Shown one piece after another: positions 48,935 through 63,681 of a stretch of DNA of 64,000 nucleotides; the stretch's first letter is position 1; each line of letters opens with the position of its first letter. Source of the DNA: Burhinus oedicnemus (Eukaryota; Chordata; Aves; Charadriiformes; Burhinidae); assembly GCA_008921705.1 (NCBI GenBank), contig VFFE01006609.1:414886-478885 (forward strand). The letters run 5' to 3'. The position numbers and the translations under genes are program-made. Under the pieces are notes generated by a model. It saw only the letters and a list, made by a program, of their open reading frames with translations. It was not told where the DNA came from and ran no database searches.

Positions 48935-49090
48935 TTGTTTAATTTGATAGTAATTTTTTTTAGTTGCACGGGGATTTCTCATTTTAATTGTTAATAAAAT
49001 TAATTGCATTGATGTTAGCTATTCTAAATAGTGCTATACATTAATTTTTTTGTTAATTATTGTAGACTTTAGTCTTGCAGATAAAGCACA
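48935..49090. other. AT-rich cluster of homeodomain-type TAAT/ATTA cores
   Basis: Within about 150 bp there are many TAATT/AATTA words (TTTAATTTG, TTTTAATTGTTAAT, AAATTAATTGC, CATTAATTTT, GTTAATTATTG). Such clusters are common in developmental enhancers, but also arise by chance in AT-rich DNA. No coding signal is present. Confidence 0.25.
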
Positions 49091-52000
49091 CTAAAATTGG
49101 GTTGCTTACCTTTTCTCAGTGTCCTTACTTTTTTCTCAACAGTTTATAGGAACTGTAATGTGTGTTCAACAATATAAATGTTTCACAGATGTAGTTTACA
49201 TGCCACTGTTAATTATTTGATTATTTAAGTAGCAATTTTAATGGTCATTATTACTATAGTACTCAATTAAGATTTCTGGTGTTGCTTATAATGGTTCACC
49301 ATTTTTTCTGGAATATACATAAACTGATATATTACAAGAATTTTAGCTCTATTAACCTGTTGATCAGTTTTGTCTTTCTTTTGGCATAGCTGTGGTAATT
49401 TCTTGTGAGATAAATTTGAAAGTCATTAAGGAATGGAAGACTGTACTAAAGTCAGCAGCAACTATAAGGGTTAAACTAGAGAAAACACCATTTTGCACTG
49501 CTTATGAGATTTTCCATTCAGAAATGTAGTTCAATAACACTAAGTTAGGCTTGCAATAAAATCCAGGGAATACAGACTTCTGGTTAGCACTTAAAAATCT
49601 ATCTAGATTTTATGCCACGGTCAAATTTTCTTATGCAAATGTTCACATACTTGTTAATATTGCACACGTGGCCTACTTGTGTGATGTGCAATTACACTGA
49701 CAAAAATGAGGATGGCTTTAAAGTCAAGTTTTTGCTTAATTTCAACAACTGCTGAGCCAGATCCATACCTTCTACAAGTGGCAGCCTTTTTGTTTCAGTG
49801 GAGTTTTTCACTTGAATAAAGAGAACTGGACTTTGTATGATCTGATCGCTACACCCTGATAGAAAATGTTGCTAATGACCCTTTTTCCCATACCAATGTT
49901 CTATTAGAAAGAGTATTAAAAAATGTATGGATGCTTATAAAGCATTTTAGGTCTGATATAGAACGTTTAGAGTTTACATAGTATGAATTAGAGAGTGTCA
50001 AGGCCACACATTGGATCTGGTGCCTAGGAAAAACAGTGAACAATTGTCCTTTAAGTGAATAAAAGAGTTCTGTGGGAAAGGTAAACATTTACATAACTTA
50101 AATTTGCATCAAAATCAAAATTTTACACTTTGAATGCATGGCATTCAATATTTGTCAGGCCTTTATCTTATGTAACATTACAGTGCTTAAGCTAGAGTGG
50201 GTTATGCAATAGCCACTTGACCACTAGACTGATAGTTGTTAAAATAAGTTGAGAACAGCTCAGGCCAAGGATGGCTTAGATAAGTCCTGAGATCCTGCAC
50301 TGCCACGTCATTGCAAAGCCCTCTGCCAGCTACTAATATCAGCAAAAATCACATTTACTAGGCTATTTATCTACACTTGAGCCTAATGCCAGTCTGATTA
50401 AGCTGACTAACGTTGAAGTTTTTCAATCCAGAGAGTGTGCCAGTACTTTAAAATGAATTTCCAGATCTCTCTTGCAGTACTGAATGTTAGAGTGCAGTTC
50501 TCCAGGATATAAAATGAAACTCTGTATGTCCAGTTTAGGACCTTACAAAAGACTTATTTGTGGACCAAGTATTTTCTGGTAATGATGGTTAGGCAGTCCA
50601 ACTTCCTGACTGAAGTAAAGGGTACTGAGCCTAGACACTCTGAAGGTCAAAAAAACCAATGAGCACTACTTAATAAAGAAAGTCTTAGGCCTACTTCTTT
50701 AAAATAAGCCTGTTTGAATAAAACATTTTAAAATGCCGTACATATAGCAGAAAACATGGCAAATTTTCACCAGATCCTATCTGTAGAGAGATAAGGTTTG
50801 TAAGATTGTCCTGATGTAGCAAATAACAGTTAAAATTTCCACATTTCTAAGTAGTATTCTTCAAAACAGCTAAAAGCATTTGTATGATTTAGAAATATAT
50901 AAATGCTATAGATTTGAGGAACATGCCACCAATCCAGATGCAGTGTTCTATTTCAATCTTAGCTGAACAAGTTACAACATAAATGCCATGTCCTGAGAGT
51001 GTTCCATTTCCCTTTCAGTTCTTTGAATAGTTTATTTTTTGTGCCTATGGTTATGACACGAAGATTAATAGAAGCACTCTGACTACAATAATAGTGTCTT
51101 TTTCTAACATAAGCAATACTATGAAATCTAAAAACCAAAAGGAATAGAAACAGATTTTGAAGAGTAATATATACTTTAAAAGTTTAATTTTTACAGTAGA
51201 ATGTTTTATTCTGTTAAATAACTTTAAACAGTTTAGAATGTTTTGTTCAAAACATATTTAGCTGTCAGAATACCCACATGAGTAATATCCTTTTTTCCAG
51301 ATCAACAAATAGAACTTCAACATCTAGGTTTAAGTATCCCAACAGTGAAGAAGCCTTATGAAGGGAACTCTCCCCTGCCCTGACCCCCCGCTATTTTGAT
51401 TATTATTTTTAAATTTATATTTCAACCTTTGCCAGTTGCACTTCTTTGACTTGTGTTGATGCACAAATAAGTAGGCATAGTATATATTTTGCCTATACAG
51501 ATATAGATAAATGTATGTATATGATCTGCAAGCTGATGAAGTGAGAAATTAAACAATCTAAAATGTTTCCACTCAGTCTAAGTACTAAAAGGCAAACTTG
51601 TTAAATTCCAACATGAGCTCTTTCCTTAGGGCTTCCAGTATCTCTTCAGCTTTTGTATTGTGTCATTTTAACAATGCCATTATAGTAAAAGCAGTACAAA
51701 TCCTCTAAAATCAACATAGTAACCTGTGGAGTAGGAGGGAAATTATATTAATGCAGGTCATCTTTCTACATACAGATGTAAGCATAAGAGTTAGGTGACT
51801 GAAATGTAACTCTATTTACTGTAGTTTTATTTCAATCCTCTGGGAATTCATTAGCATCCCTCTCAAATGGTGGTGTTCAAATCCTGCCTGTAAGAGAGCA
51901 AATAAGAAAGATAAGAGAAATTATTTAATAGAAGGCATTTTCCCAGGGTATGCAAATGCAGCTGCGTTCTTCTGGGTTTCTCATGTTTTGTTGTACTAGA

Positions 52001-55000
52001 GGAAAGATACAGAAAATAATATGGGTTTCCCTCTTGAAAAATAATTTCTTATGAGGATGAGTGTATCTCCTAGGCAGATGAATAATGAATGCAATTCACT
52101 AATATTGTACAATCTCCTCATCACAGATTATAGTGAACAGGAAGGAAGAACTGTTGTGGAGTTGTTTTAGGAATGGATTAGGTGAACTGCATCTTTTTGT
52201 TTACTTGTAAATTCTATTTTAGTAAGACAATGAGGGCGGCTGTTGTTGTTAATAAAGAAAGCAATGGCAAACAATTCAGATCTTAAATTGTCCCTGAGTA
52301 AGGTGGTCGTGCTTGCCTAAGCTTTCAGTGTTTTCAGTAAACCGTCAAGAATGGCGGCTACTCAGGGATATATGTATGTCCTGAATGCTGGATAGAAAAT
52401 CTATAAATAATGCTGGAAATGCTTTTTCAACTGAAAAATACTGTTTTCATCATCCGTAATCACTAATTGAAAGCTTTCCTATGACTTAGTTGTTTGTCAT
52501 ACGTATTGTTCATGTACATATGCACATTTTATCTGCATTCGGAGGAAAGAATTCAGATAAAGTATGATTCAGTATACTAACTGACCACCACCGAAAATTT
52601 GATTTTCTCCAGAGTGTAATATGAAGACAACTGCTTTGTGCTGGTACTCCTGGAAGGTTTACTTTTTCTTACTCTTTGTGTTGGTCTGCAATATTCATCT
52701 GCACATATTAATATTTCTGGTGTAGGGACTGTGTTGGGATGAGCTCACCTAAAGTAAGAGAACTCATGGAAGGCTTGCCTTGATGATGAGTTAATACTTG
52801 GGTTTTAGAAACCCCATCAAATACAGGGCTTCCAGAACATTATTTGGTCTGTTCTGAAATCTAAAATCTACTTTATTCATTGCCACAGCATAAAACAAAA
52901 TTCTGTAAGTTACAGATGGTCACCAAATTGACAATGCATTTACTGAAGCATAAATTTCCAACCCACTGAAACTCTACTTCCCATGTGCTCAGGAGACTCC
53001 TGGAATAACAGAAAGCGACAATATGCATGGGTATGCAAGCAAACATATGAGCATACAGCATATGTTATACCTTAGCTTCATATTAAGCTGAAGGGAATTG
53101 ATAGAAAAAAAATAATGCTCTTAGCAAAAGATCTTTTTGGTACAATCAAAACTCTTTCTCAATTCCAAGTGGATGTGATGGCCTAGAGATGCAGCTATTC
53201 AGATCTCTATTTTATGTGACACACACCATGCTGCTAGCCACGTGCATTGTAAAGGTTTCTATACCTTTCACACAGCTACCTGTGATAATAGTCAATACTA
53301 AGGCCAGGACCTTTCTTTGTGATTCCAACTACTCCAGTTCTGTTCTACATAATGAAATTCTAGGGTTCTGATATGTTGTAGCTTTAAACTTTGCAAGTGT
53401 GTACTTTATCTCCAAACAAATTCATATTTACAAGCCTAGTACATATGGAACTTACAGATTCGCATTGGACTGTAAATGAAGACATATGCTTCCTAAAGCT
53501 GGTGCAGGTAAGAGAATGTTTCACTACATAAAGTCAAAATAGCATGCAAGTCCATTCATATAATCAACATAGAGGATATGACATATACTCCCACTATCAT
53601 ATATTTATATAAATACAGGTAGACACATCAACTGTGCTACTTTAATATTAATGTGAACACGTGTTTCCAATTTCTACATGCAGATATGTATTATTCTTAT
53701 TCCTCTGGAACATGGTTTAGAAATTTGAACTCTGCTGAAAATTTGGTGCTTACCCATCTGGTTTTAATTGTCTTGCTTTTTAATCCATGTTGCTGGGGTA
53801 TTTTTCCAGTGATTATTTTCTTACACACATTCTTTGGTGTCAAGGCTGAGGTATAAGGATAGAAAGGAACAAATCAGGTGCCTGAATATAGCTGTCTAGT
53901 TCCCTCTACCTCCTGCTCCAAAAAGGCATGGTTTTCTTATATTCTATTTCATATCTTCCAGACCTTTTCCTGTGACTGAGAAACCACAGGGTATCTAATA
54001 TGGCACTGCATGCCTATGTTTATGGGCCAATAACACTTATAAAGTAGCAGAGTGTTTGACTTACTAATTCCTGTCACTTCCAGTTCATTTACAGAGTGCT
54101 GCAGTTGTTGTTACTCTTACCCCTGAATGCACACATCTGAACTTCGAATTTTGGCCCCCAGAAGAAATTCTAGGCAGATCAAAATCAAGAAAAGAGTCAG
54201 AAAAAAATAAAATACAAGGAAATGAGGAGAAGTTGCCCAGTATTGTATCCTATGGTACACTGTGATGCTTTAGAGTGACAAACTGAAAGTTCTTTTTTTT
54301 TCCCTAGAACTGAGGAGAAACCTTACAAATTTGAGTATATCTTTACATTGTCTCAAAACTATATAGGCCAAAATCACTGAACAATTTCTGAAATTGTTCA
54401 AAAAAGTAGCTTTCTGAAAGATAGTTTTTGTTTTAGAGACATGGCCTTATTAGAAAGAGAGGTATTCTTTTTCTTTCCCTGGAAGATCAGCAGTAATAGC
54501 CCTCACGCAAGATGTGAGAGGCCTAAGTTCAGTTCTCAGGAGGCTGGAGAGTCACTGTCTATCAGAATCCCTGTCCAAATCCCTACTCTGAACCACGTGG
54601 AGAGTGGATTTTTATGTGTATATTCTACTACCCAGTTAAAGAAGTTGTAAGTAATTTCAAATGGATTTTTCTGAATTTTTATAGCTGGAGCCAGAAAATA
54701 TATTTGTATAAAATATTTATATAATCTCTGAGCCAGAAAGGGAATAAGTCACTAAGTTGGTAGGTGGAACACTCACCTGGGAAAATGGGGCACGTAGCTA
54801 TCAGTCTCTTCTCCAAGTCTTAAAGATTTATGCAGGGTGGAATAACTCTGTATAAGATAATAAGAAAAGCATGCCTCAATAGTCCACCTAGGACACTTTC
54901 TCCAGAAATAGTAAATGTGAGCTCAGATCTGTGCAGGCAGAGGTCTGCACTGAGGCCGAGTCTCTTACCGTCTGGGAAATAGAGATCTCTAAGGAGTAAG

Positions 55001-55127
55001 CTGATAGAAAAGTACCAGTTTTATGAATGTAGTTCTTTGTTTTCTTTTCTAACAGGTGTTCAAAAGGCATTTTTTTCATTTAGGCTCAGATGGAAAGTTT
55101 GAGCTGACTTAATTTCTTTTCTTTTAA

Positions 55128-55148
55128 AATCCTCATTTGATGAGGATT
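55128..55148. repeat. Perfect 8-bp inverted repeat, 5-nt loop
   Basis: AATCCTCA and TGAGGATT are separated by TTTGA. It is small and may be chance. Confidence 0.6.
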
Positions 55149-55347
55149 CTTTCCTTATTTGGTTTTATCCAAACATTTTTTGTCCCTCTGGTTTAGCTGC
55201 ACAATATTAGTTTCAAGCAGGTTCAGCTTTTGAAAAGAATGGCCTCAAGCTCACCTGTTTTTAGGACACCAAATGAAGACTGCAAATTCAGATGGATATT
55301 GTCATGATTAATAAGGAACCTATGTTCTTTGTGTCCGGTGATTTTAA

Positions 55348-55366
55348 TTTTTTTTTTTTTTTTTTT
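55348..55366. repeat. Poly-T run
   Basis: About 19 T residues; simple sequence. Confidence 0.85.
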
Positions 55367-56673
55367 AATAGGGAGATGGTGGAAGGATGGAGTCTGTGTC
55401 TTTTGTTCAGCATTAGTGTGATGGTGAAACCAGTTGATCAATCTGTATCTTTCTCGTGCATATTTCTAATTACTGTTTAGACTAGAGAAAAGGAGAGAAA
55501 ACCAAATAAAATTATGGGAATTTTGACTCTCTAATAACTGGTTTTTGAACTATGGTACAGTTGTTTTTTAATAATAAACAGTGAATAAGTGGCAATAGTA
55601 AGATACACCTTGTGCCGGAATAGACATGGAATAACTTTAACAATTCATAGTCAAGGAAAAAGCAAGCATTCAATCTCTCTGGAATTGCCACTCTTTTGGA
55701 TCATCTGGCAAAAAATGCTATATGAGAAGCACAGCTGTGTCTTTTTCTCTCAGGAGAATCAAATTAAATACCCTGGTGTCAGACTCAGCTGGCTGAAAAC
55801 AATGCATGCCCAGAGTTGTCTCCCAGTTGCCTGCAAAATGCTTTTTTAATCTATCTTGCACTAAGTGGAATTAGTTCAGCATTTCAGATTGATTAATAAG
55901 TATTTTAATAATATTCAAAATACATGTCAGTCCCCAAAAAATGCATAGATGTCATGAAAGCTACTATTAATAATATCAGACTCTTAAAGACAAAAAATGC
56001 TGATTATTTTATAGAGAACACTATGATAAACTACAGTAATTATCCTGATTTTCATTTTATTGTTGTAGCAACAAATGTTTTAAGGTTCCATTGCTATGCA
56101 GTGATAAAAAAATTAAAATACTTACTAAAATTAAACTTTAGTATTTCAACTTAAAAAATAGAAAGGGCATAACTTGTCCTGTTTGACTACTAGATGTGCT
56201 TCTTTAGGCCCCTGTCTTGCAAACACACGCACAAATTTTTAACTTGATGTTGGTGATTGGTACTATTGAAAGCTAGGAAAAAGTCTAGTTCAAAAAGTCG
56301 GAGAAAAGCCCATGGAAGACTCTTCCAACTTTTTTTTTTCTGAATTGGATTAAGCTGATATTCTGTTGTTCTAAAATACTCTGGTAGTTTTGTGACAGTC
56401 TAACACTCACGTTGTTTCACTTTGTAATTGTTTTGACTGGTAGCCATGCAATTTTCATAGATGGTGAGAAGTGCAACTAACAAATATGGTGTATAACGGT
56501 TGGGGGTGTTAATCCGGTTCAGTGCTGTAGAGATTGTACTGGCCATACTTCATAATGTAATAATGTACATTACATATATATGGTCATGTAATTCATACAA
56601 CTGTACTGTGAACTCTCTATTTGTAGAGTGGTGAAAAATCTATGTGCCTGAAATGGGAAGTATACCAACTGGG

Positions 56674-56691
56674 AAATAATAATAATAATAA
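56674..56691. repeat. (AAT)n microsatellite
   Basis: About five to six AAT units followed by A-rich sequence. Confidence 0.8.
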
Positions 56692-57637
56692 AAAATTAAA
56701 AATTCAAATAACTATATATTTTTTAAAATTCACACGTGGAAGAATAAAGAGGTAATTCTTGCCATTTGGTGAAGACATCATTAAGGATGAAAACAGGGAA
56801 GAAAGCCATGTAGAGTAAGGTAGACTAATGCCTGTATCTTAGAAATATAAAAAGGAAATCACTGCTTACACTTACTAAAGAGCAGTTTCTTTGAGGAGAT
56901 ACTCAAAGGTAAAATATAGGTAAAAATACATACTTGGATGACTGTAAAACTTCAAGGCCCTAAATTGTCCCTCTTCTGATGTCTTTATCTGGATTGCAGT
57001 AAGTCATGAATATGCGGTGTCTATGGGTTTTTAAGTTACTTGTTAGAACCAAAATGCCCTGAAGCTCTCTGAATCTCTCTTAATGGTCCTGTGGACTTCC
57101 AGATCAGCTGAAAGATATTGGTAATCATTAAATTGGTTTGACAGGCATTGTTGTGAGATAATGGCAGAACTTTGCACTTTGGATCATAAAGACATACCCA
57201 AGACTTGAGACTCTGTTGTATAGCAGATAAATTCAGTTAATTAAGAAAGAGTGAGTTGAAACTTAGTTATGAAGTAGCAGTATCATGACAGTTTCCAGTT
57301 ATCTGTTGTCAGAGTAGGCCATTAATACATATGTTGGTCATGGCATAGAAATATGTATCCACCCATTCTCATTGTTTGAGCCTAGTGCCACTGAGAAACA
57401 CAAATAGGCTTGTAGTACAAATTGATTTTAATTTTTAAACTGAATTTTCAATTTTGAAATTGTAAGTATTAACTCCAAAGCCTTATACCAGGATTAGGTG
57501 AAACAACCTGGGACAGACGTAGGTGTTCACCATCATCTTCTTCCATCTGCTCAGTGTTCTGTGATGTTGTCAGTTGGAAAGTGTCTAGACAGCTTATCTT
57601 TTAGAATGAGTCTTCAGTATGCAACTCTGCATCCACA

Positions 57638-57690
57638 GCAGGGGGGTTGGACTAGATGATCTTTAAAGATCAGTCTGTGATTCTGTGGTC
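57638..57690 (+). mobile_element. CR1 LINE 3' tail fragment
   Basis: GGGGGGTTGGACTAGATGAT at 57641-57660 and GTGATTCTGTG at 57677-57687 are the last blocks of avian CR1. The middle is shortened and altered (TTTAAAGATCAGTC), so this is a very short, diverged, 5'-truncated insertion. Confidence 0.8.
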
Positions 57691-60600
57691 TCTTCCTGTG
57701 TTCATAGCATATGACTGAAACTGCCTAAACATTTCCAAAACAGTTTTTCAGTTGGTTTTGGTTTTTTTTTCTGAGAGTCTAGTACACTGGAAATGACAGA
57801 GCCTACGAGGAAATTAGCAACGTCAATTAGTACTTTCTAAACATATCTTTTTGGAAAATTTTAGATGCTTAATGTTGCAATCTAATTATTGTTTGAAATG
57901 GCAGATTGAAATCAATAGTGTCAACTTCTTATTCCATAAAGCTTTGTTAATTAAAATATGCACCGAAATCTAGTACGTGTTTAGGAAATATATCAGGGAA
58001 ATCCATGCAGATTTCTGTATTGCAGATTATTGTGAAATTTCTATGCTCAGAGCATGTGTTCTCTATTAAATTTCAGCATTAGAAAAAATCAAGGCCAGAA
58101 AAAAAGCAGAAACTGCAATGCAGCTGACCTCAACCTCTAGAATTCTTTTAAATATTGATTGTGTTACATTACAAAAGAATAGCCACTATCTATCAGCACT
58201 CTGTGCAATGTAACTGGTTGCTTTTGTGAGGGCAAGAGCACTTGAGTTGCATCAGGAGATGATGGTAGATGAGAAAACTAGGATGCTGTACATAATAATG
58301 TATTCATTCTGCATATTAAATGTATACAGATTCCTTTAAAAATCTGAAATCCTCACACTGTATCATGTCATCATATTGAATAGGTCTCAAATGGGATTGC
58401 ACAACTAAAAATAAACTATGAGGATTCAGAGACGGAAAGGAGTAAAGAAGGCAACTACCTTTGCAAGCAATATTTTTTGTCTGAATATAATTATCACCCC
58501 CTTGGATTGTAATGAATATTTTCAGCCAATTAGTTTCCTGTATGAACTTCAGGCTTTGATTTTGACTGGAAAGCTTTAGCACTCATATACCCAAGATGAG
58601 AGCTTTCTCCCATTGATAACTCCAAAAGCAGTGTGGAAGTTGAAGCAGTTATGGGTTCCCAAGCCTCACAGAGGAAAGGAACTAACAGTCTGGCTGGATT
58701 CTTCCATTACATCTTATTTCAAAATACGCTAAGTATTCTGAAGAATTCAGTTTCATAAAATTGTATTTGTAGAGTTTCCAGACTTATAAAACTATTGAAT
58801 ACCTGATATTAATCTAAAACCATTTTCAGAACTGCCATGAGATATGCAATGGTAACTGTAAGAATCTATTGGTTATTTATGTATTAAACATAAAACTTAC
58901 CAACTACTGAGTAAGAAAATATGTGCAAAAATGCCTCTTTTGACCGTTGGGCAAGGTCAACATTTCGATGCATTATTTCCTAAGGCAGTGATTGTACTTC
59001 TCAGGACAGTGCATGGTGATACTGAAGTAACTGCTTTGTTTTGTATTTTTGCCTTTTATTGACATTTTTTGTTCTCTCCACAAAAAGCAGTGTTTGGAGG
59101 TTTTTTTAGAAACTATAGTCATCAGTTTTCATCTTTCATTAAATTCTTTTTAGTTTGCCTTAGAAAAGCCATTCATTTTTTTTATTGAAGCCTAAAGCTT
59201 ACCTTTTCTTTTACTTAACCCAGTCATATGATGATGTTGCAGAGGATTTTGTCCTGTAGACCACTTCCTTGGTATTATCTAGCAAAGCAGAAATTATAAT
59301 AGACTCTGTCCTTGAATTTAGCTGGAATTTTACCTTGTGGAAACCGGAGGTATTTTACATTATGGAAACATGAACACTTTGAATCAAACTCATCATGAAA
59401 ATACATCAGGCATGAACTAAGTTTTTCAAACCCTCCTAGGGCCTTTAGGAAAATATGTGAAATATCTTTGTCCTAAACTGAACTTTCTTAGTTTAATGTG
59501 CTTGTTCCTCTGAGGATTCCAGTTTTATGGAACATATCTAGATGTAGCCTTTTATTGAAATGGATAATACTGAGAGATACCTAGGAATATATACTTCTCA
59601 CTGCAGTCATATCAGCTATAATATATGGGAATATATTTGAATGTTTTCTACGTTAACAAACACAAGCTTATTGGTAAGGATATATGGTTAAACATTCTGA
59701 CATTCACTCTGGAAATATTTGACTAGTGTATTCATTCCCAGAGAATATTATTACCACTTTAAAAACAGACCATTGGAGATTCAGCTGTGATTACTTCTTT
59801 AGACTGGTTTCAGGACTACTGTATCAGTTTATGTGCCATTTTATTTCATGATGAAACTGTTGTATTAAATCTTCAGACTCCCTCTTCCTCCCCAGTTCCT
59901 TTCCTTTACAATATTTTTTTTGTAATATTGCTACAGAATGAGAACAAAGCCAGTGCTTCTCAGTGCTTCCTCATACTAAAGTTAGTTGCATTGTTATAGA
60001 TGTTTATATGAATATATCCTACAGTTATTTCAGTATAAAACACCAGTGAAACTGCATCCCTGCTGTAGAGGAGAGATAGATCTATACTTTCTTGAAAAGC
60101 AGTTAAAAAGAGTAGAGTTTTTTGTGTGTACATAAGTTGTCTGTTTGTTCTGAATACAAAATGCTACTGATAATACAAATACCAATGATTCTGGTCACAG
60201 CAAGGCATTATTTATTATGGACTCACCTGAAGCCTTATGGGCAGAGCAAGGGAAATGGTTTCTCCATCGTCTGATAAGACAGTGCCTAAATGTGAACAAT
60301 CTCGGGAGTCCCAATCCCATGACAGCACATACACGGCCTGGACTGAAGGACTGTCAGGGAAAAAAGATGATGGCCCATGTAAATTGCTTTGGTGGGCTGT
60401 ACCCAGCCTGTTGGTTGTAAATTGACTCAATTTCAATGAATTAGACACTTATATTTCCAAACAGCTAAGATATGTGATTAAAACAATTATTTGCATTACA
60501 AAAATTACATTTTTTTCCCAAGTTACAGGATGAATACGATCCAGCTCCCTCAGCTCCATATTGGGAAACTCATCTGCTATCAAAGTTCTGTAGGAATCAA

Positions 60601-63600
60601 ACAGGTTTCTCTCCTGAGCATAATGCTGAGTTATGTTTGCAGATTGCCTTGGTTATATTGTAGCTCATTTGTCTATTCTCATTTACAGAGATTTCATTAC
60701 AGTTTCTGTAGTCTTTGTCCAGTTTTTTTTCTCTGACATGAATGACAATTTTACCAAATATTTTCCACTCATATTCGTTTTTACCAAATGTAACCAAAGC
60801 AGCCAAACCCTGTAACTGTTTACATATATTAGCCTCATTATTCTAATGAAATTATGTTTGATTGATCATCTTATTTGTACATGTGTGTGTTTCTGCAACC
60901 ACCCCTCAGTTTTCAGACCACAGATGAATATCACAAGAGTGTCTACAGTCTTAAATACATTAAGTTCCTACAGGTTTAGTGAAAGTCAGCAGTTAGGTAG
61001 AGAAGAGAGATCCATGCAGGTAACAGAAATCTGTACTATCAGCTAGGTTTGTATAGCACCAGAGAATCTGGCAGAGGGCTGCTATGAGCCAACAGTGCTC
61101 CAACTCCTGTACTGCTATCCTTCAACAATGCAGAAGAGCTTGATTTAGGACTTATTAGAGATCAAAAAATCTTATCACAAGACAGAAATCTATATGAAAG
61201 CAGGTTTCCCGTGGGTCCGCAGTGTGTAGAACAATTTGTTGTTTAGTTTTGTTTGGCTTACATAGTGCAATTTCTATCTAAAGCAATCAAAGCATGCATT
61301 AGAATCGTTATTAGTCCTGTTGCTTTCCTTGTACCTGATTTTCAAATCGTCAGAATATCTTTTGTTCTATAATAAATTAATTGAATTTGAATCTTCTATC
61401 ATTAGCAGATGGATTTCTTTGTTTAAATATAAATATGAAGATGCTGATTTATTTCAATTCTTGAATGCTGATTGTATGATAATTGTGTCTTCTTGTGAAT
61501 AAATGAATTATTTTCGCATTATGTTAATCTCATTTCCCTTAAAGCCTGCCTGAAAATCAGACTGATTTATTTACATGTATAGGTGAATACCTAATCCAGA
61601 ACGATCTATTTTTAGCCTGTAGAAACACTCTTTTCAAATTTCTCCTGTATCTTTTTATTATTGGCTAGGGCAGTGCTAATGCAGCTGCAGGAAGTAATGC
61701 TTTTCCAAAGCAACAGCTCATGCAGGTTATTCTACTGTAATTCTACAATAATTAATTCTACAGTGTTAATTAATTATAAAAAAAAAAACCAAAACAGGAA
61801 AGGACTAGAAATGAGGATTAGGCCTGCATTTTACTACATACTGTATAAAAGATGTGTTTGAAGTTTCTGCCTAACCAAGAGGTTTTTAAAATAATCAATA
61901 GCCTTTGCTGGTGTTATCTATTTGTTGCATCCAAGTTATGGAATATGTTACATGAATTCTCCATCAATTTCACATGACAGAATCTTGTAGTAGAAAAAGG
62001 AAACATATTTTATGTGCGAAGCCAAAATTTAATTATTAGCTTAATTGAAATCTTAACACTAAAAATATAATTAGTTGAGTTATGATGATACTAATTATTC
62101 AAATTATATACAGTTAAAATTTATAGACACAAACATTCCAGTACCTACCACTTTACCTCTAGGTCCTAAGGTCAATGGCTTCACTTATGGAGTGAGCACA
62201 GGGTATAGAAAATCATTAGCATCCTATGACCTTTGCTGGGAGAACTATGTTGATGGTTTCTTCTTGTTACTATAGGTTCTGCACGGGGCCATTTTACTGT
62301 ACTTACAAATGTGCTCTATGTGTTGTTATTTCTGCATTGGTATGGAATTCCACATCACATCCAAATTTACTACATATGTCTTGTTTTACAAATGTTGGAC
62401 ACTTGCTTTTTTCCTCTTTCTTATTCCTAAAACTGGTTTTGTCAGGTTGCATTTTTTGATGATCATTAATTGACCATTGAGTCAATTGAGTTGCTTATAG
62501 CCCTGAAGTCTCTGGAACCATCCTGTGATTGTACTTTCAAGACTAGTACTGTCATTCTGTGTCTGTTCTCCTGTTTGTGGCATTTTGTTCTAGGGTTGTA
62601 GACAGTTTAGTCTGCACAGAATAACTGTTCATTATTACTGGATATTTGTTTCAGAAATATATATATATATGTGACAATAACCATTAAACCATGCAATAAT
62701 ATAAAGCTAAGCAAAAGCTAAACCAAAGTAGGTAAAAGTCACATTTTTCACAGTTGTTTTTCCACAGATAAATATGCAGGCCCAGACAAGTCCCAAGGCC
62801 TGAGTTATTAGCTTAACATAGAGCTAGTGGCGTGTCACAAGGAGTGGCAACACCATATTCACTGGGCTACAAGGATATACTGGCAAGATTTAATCCAGAA
62901 ATTTAAAGCAACTGTTGTAAGCTTCACATGCATTTTTCATTTTTTGCTCATTTTTTCATCTGGATAAAGATTATCTGAATACAAACTCCTGGTATACCAC
63001 TTATTTAGTATGATATGTTTTGGCCAGAAAAATGAATGACATTTTTTCCCGTTGGAATATCAGTAAACATGAATGGTTGTTTTATTACTGAATATCAGCA
63101 ATATTGATCACATAATTTGCTACTTCATGCTATTCTGCCTCAGAAAAAATTGTATAAGAACTGGAAATACATTTATTATTAATATTTTTGCTTAATCACG
63201 TGAAGTGAAATCCATAGCACTTAACATAATTTTGAGACCAAAAGAAACCCCACTGTAGTTTAACTGGTGGGAAGCTCAACATCTCTGGTATCAGTAGAAT
63301 ATTTGAAAAGAGAAGGACACAGGTTGGCATGGCAACACTGCTTAACTCATATTTGTCAAGGCCGCTGTAATTACTTAGCAGAAGACATAGGTCACAGGAA
63401 GAATGTTATCAGAAGCAAAATTGTTCCATTTTCTTCTCAAGTTCCAGGCCAAAGGTTTCTAGATAAATCAAGAAGTACAGTTTGACTGGAGGAACTCATT
63501 CTTTCTTGCCTTGGCCTCAGCAAAATCTCCTATCAGTACACGTTTGTTCTTGTGTGTTCTGTATGTGAATTGCAGATTATTTTGGTGAAAGTATCTCTCT

Positions 63601-63681
63601 TGTTTACATGATAAAATGTCTGGATATGAAAGAATGGATTGGTTACTTATTTGAGGTGTTACTCTTGAATGTGTGTTTCAG
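57691..63681. other. Unannotated AT-rich single-copy DNA
   Basis: No gene is recognised. A local GC-richer patch lies at about 60215-60425 with short open frames on both strands. An (AT)7 repeat lies at 62657-62670. TAAT-rich sequence occurs at about 61370-61520 and 62030-62110. Open frames are otherwise at most 88 codons. Confidence 0.5.
62657..62670. repeat. (AT)7 microsatellite
   Basis: Seven AT units; simple repeat. Confidence 0.85.

Larger units (their letters stand above)
49091..57637. other. Unannotated AT-rich single-copy DNA
   Basis: No gene or mobile element is recognised. Open frames are at most 89 codons. A T19 run lies at 55348-55366, an (AAT)n repeat at 56674-56691 and a perfect 8-bp hairpin (AATCCTCA/TGAGGATT, 5-nt loop) at 55128-55148. 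Confidence 0.55.
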
